From positions 128,758-192,757 of the forward strand of contig NZ_QANS01000006.1 in the NCBI RefSeq assembly GCF_003052265.1: DNA of 64,000 bases, written 5' to 3'. The position numbers and the translations under genes are program-made. Source of the stretch: Stenotrophobium rhamnosiphilum. Lineage in GTDB: Bacteria; Pseudomonadota; Gammaproteobacteria; Nevskiales; Nevskiaceae. Shown here piece by piece: positions 34,545 to 43,161 of this stretch. The notes below the pieces were generated by a model. That model made no database searches, was not told the origin of the DNA, and worked only from the letters and a program-made list of their open reading frames with translations. The first letter of the stretch is position 1; every line of letters begins with the position of its first letter.

Positions 34545-35462
34545 TTAGTCACTTTTGCGCTTTGCCCTTGGGTGAGCTTGGTCGTAAACCTTGGCGAGGT
34601 GTTTCCAGTCCAAATGGGTGTAAATCTGGGTGGTGCTGAGGTTGGCGTGACCCAGCAATTCCTGCACGCTGCGTAGGTCACCGCTACTTTCCAGCAAGTG
34701 CGTGGCGAATGAGTGGCGCAGACGGTGCGGATGCAAATTCACCCCCAAACCGCGTCGGGCCGCCCAGCGTTTAAGCGCCACGCCGATGCTGGCCCGCGCA
34801 AAACGTGCCCCGTTTCTCCCGACAAAAAGTGCTGATTCGCCCACTGCTGCGCGTTTGGCGCGCAATTCCAGCCAAGCGTCTATCGCTTTGCGTGCAGGCT
34901 TTCCAACCAGCACCACGCGTTCTTTTTGGCCTTTACCAAGGACTGTGATCTCGGTCTGCCCAGCACTCAGCGCACTCGCATTGAGACCATGCAGTTCCGC
35001 CAAACGCAGGCCGCAGGAATAAAACAGTTCGACGATTGCGCTATCGCGAATATCGTCATCGCCCTGCACAGGTTGATTCAACGCGCCATTGAGTTCGTCA
35101 GCCGTAATCACGCCAGGCAATTTGCGGCGGAACTTGGGCGCACGCACGCCCACCGCCGGATTAGCGCTCATGCGCTCGCGGCGAATTTGGTATTTGAAGA
35201 AACCGCGCAACATCGACAGATAGCGATGCAGCGACACCGGCTGATGCTCTTCGCGATGTAGCGCTGCGATAAAGCCACGCACAGTGTGCGCGTCGATGTT
35301 GTTAAAGCCGTTGATTCGCGCCTTGGCGCAGTACTCTCGGAATAACTTCAAATCGCGCTGCGCGCTTTCGATGGTGTTCGGCGAGTAATGCTTTTCCTGC
35401 TTTAGATAGTCGCAGTACTCAGTGATGAGCGGCGCGAGAAAACTTTCTTGCTCGCTCGTCAC
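34545..35462 (-). CDS. xerC: Tyrosine recombinase XerC
   Basis: A 305-residue site-specific recombinase that, with XerD, resolves chromosome dimers at dif. The catalytic set is visible: Arg in SCGLRLAEL, Lys in GKGQKER, HxxR in [14 protein letters not shown], His in [10 protein letters not shown] and the nucleophile Tyr in QIYTHLD. The N-terminal SAM-like DNA-binding domain is intact. The start is GTG at 35462, 6 bp after the DUF484 stop. Position behind dapF-DUF484 confirms xerC rather than a phage integrase. No attachment site or mobile genes flank it. Confidence 0.95.
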   Translation of the reverse strand: MTSEQESFLAPLITEYCDYLKQEKHYSPNTIESAQRDLKLFREYCAKARINGFNNIDAHTVRGFIAALHREEHQPVSLHRYLSMLRGFFKYQIRRERMSANPAVGVRAPKFRRKLPGVITADELNGALNQPVQGDDDIRDSAIVELFYSCGLRLAELHGLNASALSAGQTEITVLGKGQKERVVLVGKPARKAIDAWLELRAKRAAVGESALFVGRNGARFARASIGVALKRWAARRGLGVNLHPHRLRHSFATHLLESSGDLRSVQELLGHANLSTTQIYTHLDWKHLAKVYDQAHPRAKRKSD

Positions 35463-35468
35463 GTCGGC

Positions 35469-36176
35469 CTAGATACGCGCGCGCACCGCAGCAGAAATCA
35501 GCTCGGCGGTCAGATCAAGAAACAACTTGCCCTGTCGTGGCTGAAAGCGTTCTGGATCTTTGCTGCCCAAGGCCAGCATGCCGAGATTCTTTTCTTTTTC
35601 GAGCGGAACAATCGCTGCCGACTGCGGCATGTTTTCAGCTTTTGCGAATAGCAGCTTGGCGCGCGCTTCGCTGATCGGCCCGCACTCGGTGAGGCGCGTG
35701 CGGAAAAAATTCTCGTAGGCCTTGGCAATTTTGCCTTCGGTTTCGATGACGGTAATGCCATCGATGTCGTGACGCTTAAACGCAGTTGGGCTCAAACCAA
35801 CGAACACTTCGTCGACGCCAAAATCTTCGCGCATGCACTGGCGCAAGCCAGCGATCACCGCAGCGAGCGATGGCGCACGAATCAAAGTCCGCGCCAGCTT
35901 GTGCACATGGTCCGAACGCTTTTCGTTGTCACGCGCTGCATCCAGCAAACGCTCAAGTCGATCTTCAAGGCGCTGATTCTTGGCGCGCAAGATATCAACC
36001 TGACGTTCAATCAAAGACACCGCAGAACCGCTGGAATGCTTGATCTCAATCGTTTCCAGCAAGTCTGGAAAGCGTGAGAGAAAATCTGGGTGAGCTTTCA
36101 GAAAAGACACGACCTGCCCATCAACCAAAAGCGGCGCTTCGATTTTCTCGCTCTTCTTATTTTTTAATTCGGCCAC
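35469..36176 (-). CDS. DUF484 family protein
   Basis: A 235-residue DUF484 protein, always found between dapF and xerC in gammaproteobacteria. The N-terminal VVSFLKAHPDFLSRFPDLLETIEI is the family signature, then a coiled coil (about residues 55-95, SLIERQVDILRAKNQRLEDRLERLL) and a GAF-like C-terminal domain ending DLTAELISAAVRARI. Function unknown. It begins with GTG at 36176 and overlaps dapF by 13 bp. Confidence 0.9.
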   Translation of the reverse strand: MAELKNKKSEKIEAPLLVDGQVVSFLKAHPDFLSRFPDLLETIEIKHSSGSAVSLIERQVDILRAKNQRLEDRLERLLDAARDNEKRSDHVHKLARTLIRAPSLAAVIAGLRQCMREDFGVDEVFVGLSPTAFKRHDIDGITVIETEGKIAKAYENFFRTRLTECGPISEARAKLLFAKAENMPQSAAIVPLEKEKNLGMLALGSKDPERFQPRQGKLFLDLTAELISAAVRARI

Positions 36177-37003
36177 TCAATTTCCCCCGAAAATACTGTT
36201 TCGGCTGGCCCGGTCATCCACACAGGCTGCCCCTCCCCTTGCCACTCAATCTTCAGCGCTCCGCCGCGCACTCGCACGTCGACGCTCTCGGCCAGCTTGC
36301 CCCACAAGCGACCGGCCACTACCGCGGCGCATGCGCCGCTGCCGCAGGCCAGCGTTTCGCCAGCACCGCGTTCATATACACGCAACGATACCTGTCCGGC
36401 ATCGTGAATCTGTAGGAAACCGACGTTCACGCTTTCAGGAAATGCCCGATTGCGCTGAACCGCTTGCCCAATTTCAGAAACGGCCGCGCTGTCCACATCG
36501 GCAACTTCAATCACCGCGTGCGGGTTGCCCATGTTGACGGTGCCAAATTCGACTTCCGTGCCATTATCCAAACACAGCTCATAAAGCGTCGAGCGCGGAC
36601 TCGCGTTAAATGGAATTTCAAGCGGCTCCAAACGCGGCACGCCCATATTCACACGCACCAGTCCGCCTTCAACGCGGCGCAATTCCAACACGCTGCTGAT
36701 GGTGCGAACGCGGATGCTGTCCTTGCCGCTAAGGCCATTGTCATGAACAAAGCGCGCAAAGCAGCGCGAGCCGTTGCCGCACTGGCCAGACTCGGAACCG
36801 TCGGAGTTATAGATGCGGTAATCGAAGTCGACATCCGGAGTGGACGCCGGCTCAATCACCAAAACCTGGTCACAGCCGACGCCGAAATGGCGATCCGTCA
36901 GTCGCGCGAGCAGCTCCGGTGTCGGCAGGAACGGCGTGCGGGTGGCGTCGATCACGACAAAATCGTTACCGGCACCGTGCATTTTAGTGAACGAAAGCTT
37001 CAT
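36164..37003 (-). CDS. dapF: Diaminopimelate epimerase
   Basis: A 279-residue enzyme that interconverts LL- and meso-diaminopimelate for lysine and peptidoglycan synthesis. The two catalytic cysteines are in QCGNGSRC and ACGSGAC. N-terminal KMHGAGNDFVVID and the GNPHAV stretch are standard. First gene of the dapF-DUF484-xerC operon, followed on the same strand by the small lipoprotein and hslV-hslU. Confidence 0.95.
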   Translation of the reverse strand: MKLSFTKMHGAGNDFVVIDATRTPFLPTPELLARLTDRHFGVGCDQVLVIEPASTPDVDFDYRIYNSDGSESGQCGNGSRCFARFVHDNGLSGKDSIRVRTISSVLELRRVEGGLVRVNMGVPRLEPLEIPFNASPRSTLYELCLDNGTEVEFGTVNMGNPHAVIEVADVDSAAVSEIGQAVQRNRAFPESVNVGFLQIHDAGQVSLRVYERGAGETLACGSGACAAVVAGRLWGKLAESVDVRVRGGALKIEWQGEGQPVWMTGPAETVFSGEIEWPN

Positions 37004-37085
37004 TCCCGCATTCTAATAGACCCGAACCCCCTAGGCATCGATTTTCACCGCCCTCCTCTCACAAACCCCGGTACAATCGCCCGCA

Positions 37086-37370
37086 ATGCGCTTAAAGAGC
37101 CTCAAAACATCGCTATTGATCCTCGCTCTGGCCCTCGGCCAGTGGCTGGTCGTGGCGCATGCCTTGGAGCATCCAGCGCTGGCGCAGGATCAAGCCTGCC
37201 AAATCTGCTTACACGCACAGGGCCTGGACTCTGGCGCCGTACAGCTGACGCTGCCGAGTCTGGTGCTGCCGGTACAGCACGAAAAACCCGTTGCACTTCC
37301 GTCGACGCCGATTGTGCGCGTCGCAGCCGCCGCTCCTCCTATCCGCGGTCCGCCTCAAATCCTTAGCTAA
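37086..37370 (+). CDS. Small protein with a CxxC metal-binding-like motif (DUF2946-like)
   Basis: A 94-residue protein with an N-terminal hydrophobic segment (LKTSLLILALALGQWLVVAHA) that is a signal or anchor, then HPALAQDQACQICLHAQ, in which His and two Cys could bind metal, and a Pro-rich end (APPIRGPPQI). This layout is like the DUF2946-type proteins that lead metal or porin operons. It sits 63 bp ahead of the porin gene and starts the metal-uptake set. A TACAAT hexamer lies 9 bp before the ATG but no matching -35 was found. Confidence 0.6.
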   Translation: MRLKSLKTSLLILALALGQWLVVAHALEHPALAQDQACQICLHAQGLDSGAVQLTLPSLVLPVQHEKPVALPSTPIVRVAAAAPPIRGPPQILS

Positions 37371-37433
37371 TCACATCACGACTGGCGGCCGCTTTTGCGC
37401 GGCTGCTTCATGGTTTTTGATTGACGAGGATTT

Positions 37434-38795
37434 ATGTTTAAACCCACTTTAGTAGCACTGGGCGTGGCCGCCATGCTGAGCGCACCCGCTTACGCAGCAG
37501 ATAACTCAACACCACCTAGCAGCAAAGATTTAGAACAAATCCGTCAGGAAATGCAGCAGCTCAAACAGAGCTACGAGCAACGCCTGCAAAGTCTGGAACA
37601 GCGACTGCAAGCCGCAGAAGCCGCTCCGCCACCTGCACCCGTGGCCGATGCAACGCCGCCAGCTGCAGCCAGCGCGCAAAGCGGCAACGCGTTTAATCCC
37701 AAGATCAGCCTGATCATGAACGGCACTTACGCGCACTTCAGCAACAACACGCCTGCGGTGGTGCCGGGTTATTTGCTGGGCGATGAAACCGGATTCACCG
37801 AAGCCGGTTTGTCGCTGGGCGAAACCGAGTTGGCGATTGAAGCCAATGTCGATGACAAATTCCATGGTTGGGCCGCGTTGTCGGTTGCTCCGGAAGGCGG
37901 CATTGGCGTTGAAGAGGCTTACATCAACACGCTGGCATTGCCTGCCGGCTTTGCAGTGAAGATGGGCCGCTTCTTCTCCGACATCGGCTACCAGAATCAT
38001 CAACACGCCCACGCCTGGGATTTTGTTGATGCACCGTTGGTGTATCGCACCATGCTCGGCAATCAACTCGGCGATGACGGCGTACAAGTGCGTTGGATTG
38101 CGCCAACCGATCTGCTGCTTGAACTCGGCTCTGAGCTGACACGCGGAGATGCCTTCCCCTCCGGCGGCGACAATCGCAGCAACATCAAAGCGTGGACTGC
38201 ATTCGCGCACTTGGGCGGCGACGCAGGCGAAGGCGGTTCATGGCGCGTTGGTTTGTCGCATCTGCGCGGCAATGCTGAAAATCGTGCAGACAGCGCAGAC
38301 ATCACCACCAACTTCACCGGCCGCAGCAATCTCACGATTCTCGATACGGTTTACAAATGGGCGCCGCAAGGCAATCCATCCGTCACCAACTTCGTTGCGC
38401 AAGCAGAGTTCTTCTATCGCAAGGAAAACGGCTCATTGGTTTATGACCCGGATGGCAGCGCTAACAGCAGCAACTACAACGGCAATCAGCGCGGCTTCTA
38501 CGTGCAAGGTGTTTATCAGTTCATGCCACGTTGGCGCGCAGGCGTGCGTTACGACTGGTTGAGCGCAGACAACACGCTGGACAATCCTGTCGCAGGTACG
38601 TCACTCGAAACTATGGCCGACAACAGTGGCCACCCGCAGCGCTATAGCGCGATGGTGGATTTCTCCAACAGCGAGTTCAGTCGTTTCCGCTTGCAGTTCA
38701 GCCGCGATCAATCGCGTCCGAATCAAGACGTGGATAACCAAGTCTTCCTGCAATACATCTTCAGCCTGGGCTCACACCCAGCGCATCAGTTTTAA
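37434..38795 (+). CDS. Outer-membrane porin-like protein with N-terminal coiled coil
   Basis: A 453-residue exported protein. Signal peptide MFKPTLVALGVAAMLSAPAYA, then a coiled coil (about residues 30-60, LEQIRQEMQQLKQSYEQRLQ), an Ala/Pro linker and a beta-barrel from about residue 85 to the end (last strands NQVFLQYIFSLGSHPAHQF). The start IRQEMQQLK is common in outer-membrane porins linked to zinc or other metal uptake. It lies between the small CxxC protein and the TroA-like binding protein (9 bp before it). It probably lets a metal or metal chelate through the outer membrane; this is from context. Confidence 0.75.
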   Translation: MFKPTLVALGVAAMLSAPAYAADNSTPPSSKDLEQIRQEMQQLKQSYEQRLQSLEQRLQAAEAAPPPAPVADATPPAAASAQSGNAFNPKISLIMNGTYAHFSNNTPAVVPGYLLGDETGFTEAGLSLGETELAIEANVDDKFHGWAALSVAPEGGIGVEEAYINTLALPAGFAVKMGRFFSDIGYQNHQHAHAWDFVDAPLVYRTMLGNQLGDDGVQVRWIAPTDLLLELGSELTRGDAFPSGGDNRSNIKAWTAFAHLGGDAGEGGSWRVGLSHLRGNAENRADSADITTNFTGRSNLTILDTVYKWAPQGNPSVTNFVAQAEFFYRKENGSLVYDPDGSANSSNYNGNQRGFYVQGVYQFMPRWRAGVRYDWLSADNTLDNPVAGTSLETMADNSGHPQRYSAMVDFSNSEFSRFRLQFSRDQSRPNQDVDNQVFLQYIFSLGSHPAHQF

Positions 38796-38804
38796 GGAGC
38801 GGCC

Positions 38805-39719
38805 ATGAAAAAAATATTCGCATTGAGTATTGCCTTGATGGCATCCAGCTTTACGCTGCCTGCGCAAGCGGCACTGAAAGTTTTTGCCTGCGAGCCTGAG
38901 TGGGCCGCGCTGAGCAAGGAACTGGGCGGTGCAAATGTCGACGTTTATGCAGCGACTACTGCGCTGCAAGACGTGCACAAAATCCAACCGCGCCCAAGCT
39001 TGATTGCCAAGTATCGACAGGCTGATCTCGTTGTCTGCACCGGTGCAGAGTTGGAAGTGGGCTGGTTGCCGCCGTTGGCAGAAAAGGGCAACAACCCCAA
39101 GGTAAATCCGGGCACACCGGGTTACTTTGAGGCCAGTCGCTTCATCAGCATGATGGAAGTTCCAAGCCGCTTGGATCGGAGCGATGGCGATGTCCACGCT
39201 TACGGCAATCCACATGTGCAAACCGCGCCCGACAGCATTGCTGCTGTCGCAAAAGGTTTGGCAGATAAGTTTGCCGAAGTCGACGCTGCACACGCTGCCG
39301 ACTACAAGTCGCGCTATCAGCAGTTCAATACCAAATGGACTGCAGCGATGCAGAAGTGGGCGATCAAGGGCAAGCCGCTGAACGGTACTGCCGTCGTCAG
39401 TTCGCACAAAGGTTGGTCGTATATGTATCGCTGGCTCGGCATGCAGGAAGTCGCAACACTGGAACCCAAACCCGGCATTCCTCCCAGCGCTGCACATCTT
39501 GAAGACGTGTTAGCCACGCTCAAAGCCAAGCCAGCAAAGATGGTGGTGTTTGCGGCGTATCAGGATCGACGCCCGGCAGATTGGCTCTCGGAGCACGCCA
39601 ATATTCCAGCGGTTGAATTGCCCTTCAGCGTTGGTGGCGTTGCAGGCACCGATGATTTATTTGGCTTGTTTGACGTGACATTGGATCGCCTACTCGCTGC
39701 ACTTCAAGGAAAGAAATAA
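38805..39719 (+). CDS. Metal ABC transporter substrate-binding protein (TroA/ZnuA family)
   Basis: A 304-residue periplasmic cluster A-I binding protein with a signal peptide (LSIALMASSFTLPAQA). Likely metal ligands are the His of DVHKIQPRP and of GNPHVQTAPDS, the His of SSHKGWSYMYRWLG, and a late Asp. The His-rich loop seen in ZnuA between the first two ligands is missing, and only a short DVHAYGNPH is there. It would bind zinc or manganese. The ribosome-binding site AAGGAG is strong. The permease gene starts 2 bp downstream. Confidence 0.85.
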   Translation: MKKIFALSIALMASSFTLPAQAALKVFACEPEWAALSKELGGANVDVYAATTALQDVHKIQPRPSLIAKYRQADLVVCTGAELEVGWLPPLAEKGNNPKVNPGTPGYFEASRFISMMEVPSRLDRSDGDVHAYGNPHVQTAPDSIAAVAKGLADKFAEVDAAHAADYKSRYQQFNTKWTAAMQKWAIKGKPLNGTAVVSSHKGWSYMYRWLGMQEVATLEPKPGIPPSAAHLEDVLATLKAKPAKMVVFAAYQDRRPADWLSEHANIPAVELPFSVGGVAGTDDLFGLFDVTLDRLLAALQGKK

Positions 39720-39721
39720 TC

Positions 39722-40492
39722 ATGAGCCTCGCCGACTTTCATTTCGACTGGTCCTTACTCGGCCCACCGCTGCTAGCTGGTTTGCTGGTGGTCTCGACGC
39801 ACGTCCTGTTGGGACGCAAAGTTCTTGAGCGAGGCATCATCTTTATTGACCTCACTATCGCGCAGGTCGCGGCGCTCGGCGTGATCATCGCCGGTGCCGC
39901 GGGCCTCGCACCTGACGAAGGCGGCGACTGGCGTTCGCAAGTTGCCGCTGGCATTGCGGCGCTGTTGGCCGCTGCATTACTCACATGGACCGAGCGTCAT
40001 TTTCGCAAGCTACAAGAAGCGCTGATCGGCAGCTTGTATGTGCTGTCGGCCTGCGTTGCAATTCTGGTTCTCACCGGCAACCCGCATGGCGCTGAACACA
40101 TGCAGGAGCTGCTCGCCGGACAAATTCTCTGGACCAATATGGCGCAGCTGTGGCCCGTGGCCCTGCTATACGCCGTCGTATTGGCCGTTTGGTTTCTGTG
40201 GGCACAATCACGCCCAGCGGCGTTCTACTTTTTATTTGCAGCTGTTGTTACCGCATCAGTGCAGTTGGTCGGCGTGTATTTGGTATTCGCAACGCTGATC
40301 TTGCCTGCACTTGCCACGCATGGCCTGAGCAATCGCAAAGGTCTGGCCGTGGGCTACGCCGTTGGTGGGGGTGGTTACGCACTGGGCCTGTGGCTGTCGG
40401 TGCCTTTCGATTTCCCGGCAGGTCCCTTCATCGTCGTCACACTCGCATCTTTAGTGTTACTCACTGCGACAGTCAGGCGCTTCCTTCGCTAA
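39722..40492 (+). CDS. Metal ABC transporter permease, ABC-3 family (ZnuB/MntB-like)
   Basis: A 256-residue inner-membrane protein with about eight hydrophobic helices and the ABC-3 pattern: GLLVVSTHVLLGRKVLERGIIFIDLTIAQVAALGVI, ALIGSLYVLSACVAILVL, YLVFATLILPALAT. It would carry the metal delivered by the TroA-like protein. No ATPase gene is adjacent on either side, which is odd for an ABC importer. It is 2 bp from the binding-protein gene. Confidence 0.85.
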   Translation: MSLADFHFDWSLLGPPLLAGLLVVSTHVLLGRKVLERGIIFIDLTIAQVAALGVIIAGAAGLAPDEGGDWRSQVAAGIAALLAAALLTWTERHFRKLQEALIGSLYVLSACVAILVLTGNPHGAEHMQELLAGQILWTNMAQLWPVALLYAVVLAVWFLWAQSRPAAFYFLFAAVVTASVQLVGVYLVFATLILPALATHGLSNRKGLAVGYAVGGGGYALGLWLSVPFDFPAGPFIVVTLASLVLLTATVRRFLR

Positions 40493-40533
40493 GCTAGGGC
40501 ACACTCCTGTCCAAAGCAGAGTAGAGCAGAGCA

Positions 40534-40923
40534 ATGGAAAAGATTACGCACTCAGGCGGCTGTCATTGTGGCGCTGTGAAGTTTGAAGTGCGCGCACCTG
40601 CGCGCGTTACTGTGCAGCGCTGCAACTGCTCGATGTGCTCACGCACCGGCTTTGAACATCTGATTGTCGCGGCGGCTGATTTCAAGTTGCTCAGCGGCCG
40701 CAATCAAATCAGCACTTACACCTTCAACACCGGCGTCGCCAAGCATCTGTTCTGCAAAATCTGCGGCATCAAATCGTTTTATGTGCCACGCTCGAATCCA
40801 GATGGCTTTTCGGTCAGCCTGCGTTGCATTGATGCGGGCACTATCGAACACGTCACTTACGAAGATTTCGACGGGCAGAATTGGGAGCAGGCGGGCCACA
40901 CGCTGGCCCATCTAAGTCAGTAA
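40534..40923 (+). CDS. GFA family (glutathione-dependent formaldehyde-activating-like) protein
   Basis: A 129-residue GFA-domain protein with two zinc sites suggested by its cysteines: GGCHCGAVKF, RCNCSMCSR and LFCKICGIKSF. It is closest to the CENP-V-like group (single-domain, KHLFCKICGIK). Despite the family name, most members are not shown to act on formaldehyde. It follows the permease by 41 bp and may be in its transcript; a zinc-loaded protein beside a metal importer is suggestive only. Confidence 0.85.
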   Translation: MEKITHSGGCHCGAVKFEVRAPARVTVQRCNCSMCSRTGFEHLIVAAADFKLLSGRNQISTYTFNTGVAKHLFCKICGIKSFYVPRSNPDGFSVSLRCIDAGTIEHVTYEDFDGQNWEQAGHTLAHLSQ

Positions 40924-41027
40924 GCGTTGATCGCCGATAAAGTTCTGATAACAAACTGACAAGGGCGCGCTTTGACCGCCTACGTAAGCCGTGTTAGAAA
41001 CTCGACAAAATTAGAAGGGGGTAGGCT

Positions 41028-42041
41028 GTGAAAGTTCTCGGTGCAGATATCGGTTTTGGTTACACCAAAGCCACGGATGGTCGCCAGTTTCAGGTTTTTA
41101 AATCTGTCGTGGGCGAAGCCACTGAGGTGCAGTTCACCGATGTACTGCTGCCCGGCGCCTCGCAACATCCCCGACACATTGAATACGGCGGTCAGGGCTA
41201 CTTTGTTGGCGAACTCGCCGAAACCCAGAGCCGCGGCCGCGGTTTCACGCTCGATCAGAACCAGTTCCTGATTCAGTACGCCAAAACGCTCGCACTAACT
41301 GCATTGGCACCTTACGCCGATGACGGCGACCCAGTGCGTCTCGTCACCGGGCTGCCAATCAATTTTTTCCGCCGCTACAAAGACAGTCTGACGACGCTGC
41401 TGCAAGCCCGTCACCAGATCACCTTGATCATGCCCAATGGCGAGCGCAAAGATAAAAACCTGCTGATTGATCGCGTGCGCGTCATTCCGCAGCCTTTCGG
41501 CAGCATGTTTAATCTGATGCTCAATGATTTCGGCAAACCATCGAGCCAGCGTTTTCTCACTGAGAAGATCGGCATCATCGACATCGGCTTCCGCACCGCC
41601 GACTACACCATCAGCGAAAAAACCAAATTCTCCGAACGCGGCAGCCTCAGCAGCGACTCCGGCATCTCCGCCGCTTACACCGCCATTGCCCATCTGCTGC
41701 AAGAAAAAAGCGGCGTGACGATTGAGTTGTATCGCCTGTATGAAGCCGTGACTCGCGGCAATATCAAAATCAAAGGCAAGCGCTACGACCTCACCGGCTA
41801 TGTGCAACAGGCATTCCAACAGCTCGCAGTGCGCATCTCCACCGAAGTAAATCGCCTTTGGGCCGATGACTGGGATATCGACGCGATTGTGATCACCGGC
41901 GGCGGCGGCGCTGCACTAGCTCCGCTTTTGGCGCCATTACTTGAAGGTGAAGTGTTGCCGATGCCGGCTGATGTGGATGCGCGGCTCAATAACGTGAGTG
42001 GCTATTGGAAGTATGGGCAGCATCTTTGGCCGGCTGCTTAA
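41028..42041 (+). CDS. ParM/StbA-like actin-family ATPase
   Basis: A 337-residue actin-like protein. Phosphate-1 is GADIGFGYTK at the N terminus, phosphate-2 is GIIDIGFRTADYTI, and the adenosine motif is VITGGGGAAL. The start is GTG at 41028 behind a strong GAAGGGGGT site. It matches the plasmid-segregation ParM/StbA and archaeal-type actin group rather than MreB or FtsA. ParM normally works with an adaptor (ParR) at a centromere with direct repeats; neither is seen nearby. A chromosomal lone copy could be a filament of other use or a remnant of a plasmid-like element. Confidence 0.8.
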   Translation: MKVLGADIGFGYTKATDGRQFQVFKSVVGEATEVQFTDVLLPGASQHPRHIEYGGQGYFVGELAETQSRGRGFTLDQNQFLIQYAKTLALTALAPYADDGDPVRLVTGLPINFFRRYKDSLTTLLQARHQITLIMPNGERKDKNLLIDRVRVIPQPFGSMFNLMLNDFGKPSSQRFLTEKIGIIDIGFRTADYTISEKTKFSERGSLSSDSGISAAYTAIAHLLQEKSGVTIELYRLYEAVTRGNIKIKGKRYDLTGYVQQAFQQLAVRISTEVNRLWADDWDIDAIVITGGGGAALAPLLAPLLEGEVLPMPADVDARLNNVSGYWKYGQHLWPAA

Positions 42042-42057
42042 ATCGCGTTGGATTCCT

Positions 42058-42417
42058 ATGCGGAATACCTGTATGGCCGCCGCTTTATTTTTGGCTGTAG
42101 CGCCATACGCATACGGCAACACAAACTGCGGCACCTTAGATAAACAAGCCCGGCAATCAGGCACTCTTATTCTGGGCGCTGAGTCTGGTCGTATTGCTGT
42201 GGGAAAAGGGCGCGCGCAATTTTATTCCGCACCAAGCAAAGGATGCAAAGAAGCTGGAATATTTGTTGTGCCGGGCAACACGTTGAATGCCTATGTAGAA
42301 CATGGCGGGTTTACATCAGTAATGTTTATCAACCCAAAAAATAACTCCGAGGCCACTGGCTGGGTTGAATCAATTCGCCTTAAGGAAACGGGCTATGGAA
42401 TTGCGCCATCGCAATAA
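42058..42417 (+). CDS. Small exported protein, possibly SH3-like
   Basis: A 119-residue protein with a signal peptide (MRNTCMAAALFLAVAPYAYG) and a beta-rich mature part with a CGT...KGC cysteine pair. The pattern GRAQFYSAPSKGC, FVVPGNTLNAYVEHGGFTSVMF, GWVESIRLK is like bacterial SH3 domains. The ATG at 42058 overlaps nothing; an upstream start at 41998 would read out of frame into the ParM-like gene. Function unknown. Confidence 0.6.
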   Translation: MRNTCMAAALFLAVAPYAYGNTNCGTLDKQARQSGTLILGAESGRIAVGKGRAQFYSAPSKGCKEAGIFVVPGNTLNAYVEHGGFTSVMFINPKNNSEATGWVESIRLKETGYGIAPSQ

Positions 42418-42465
42418 ACTATCTGTACCTAAAAAGGCGCTCAGGTCGAAACATCATTACGCCTG

Positions 42466-43152
42466 CTACACAGAATTGCCACAATGCAGATTCGCCGGCA
42501 CTGCCACATCCATCATCTTCGGATCTGGCAGATCTAAGTTATTCATAATCTCGACATATTCCGCCGCAGTTTTTCCATGCAAGCGTGGATTCCAACGTTT
42601 TTCTTCGCCGATGCTTGAAGCGGTCCAGCCGCGATAATCGTGGGCGGGATAGACCAGCGTTTCGTCGGGTAGTCTGAATAACGTGTTGACGATGGAGCTC
42701 CAGGAATCCTGCGCGCTGCCGTTTTGAAAATCGGTACGGCCGGTGCCGCGAATCAAAAGCACATCACCGGTAAACACGCGATCATCCATCGCGAGACTAT
42801 AGGACTCATCGGTGTGGCCCGGTGTGTACAAAGCCTGCAGCACCAAGCCATCAACGCGCAGGCGCTCACCGTCGTGAAAGCGTGCCGTCACACACTCCGC
42901 ACGACTCTGCTCGCCCATTAATGTGGCGCAGGCGGTCGCGTCGCGCAGTGAACCGAGTGCGGTCACATGATCGGCGTGAGTGTGCGTATCCAATGCGATG
43001 ACCAGACGCAGACCCAGCTCTTCAACCAGTTTCAGATATTGATCGGTGTTCTCTTTCACTGGATCAATCAACAGCGCCTCTCCACCTGTGCGCGAAGCGA
43101 GCAGGTAGGTGTAGGTACTCGAAGTCTGATCAAACAGCTGCCGAAAAATCAT
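42466..43152 (-). CDS. Persulfide dioxygenase (ETHE1-like metallo-beta-lactamase fold)
   Basis: A 228-residue enzyme that oxidises glutathione persulfide to sulfite with O2, using one Fe(II). The metal motif HTHADHVTALGSL, the later GHTDESYS (ligand His), FTGDVLLIRGTGRTDFQ and YPAHDYRG are the ETHE1/SdoA signatures. It is 9 bp downstream of a TauE/SafE exporter gene, and the pair fits sulfide/persulfide detoxification with export of sulfite. No BigR-type regulator is adjacent. Confidence 0.9.
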   Translation of the reverse strand: MIFRQLFDQTSSTYTYLLASRTGGEALLIDPVKENTDQYLKLVEELGLRLVIALDTHTHADHVTALGSLRDATACATLMGEQSRAECVTARFHDGERLRVDGLVLQALYTPGHTDESYSLAMDDRVFTGDVLLIRGTGRTDFQNGSAQDSWSSIVNTLFRLPDETLVYPAHDYRGWTASSIGEEKRWNPRLHGKTAAEYVEIMNNLDLPDPKMMDVAVPANLHCGNSV

Positions 43153-43161
43153 CGCAATCTC

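Noticed and set aside
34175-34639. A Gln/Leu-rich plus-strand frame that looks like a coiled-coil protein
   Set aside because: It is the complement of the Ala/Pro/Glu repeat in the lipoprotein gene (GCAGCAGCT codons), which has a lipobox and a ribosome-binding site.
34545-35462. Phage or integron integrase
   Set aside because: The dapF-DUF484-xerC order and the lack of att sites identify it as the housekeeping XerC.
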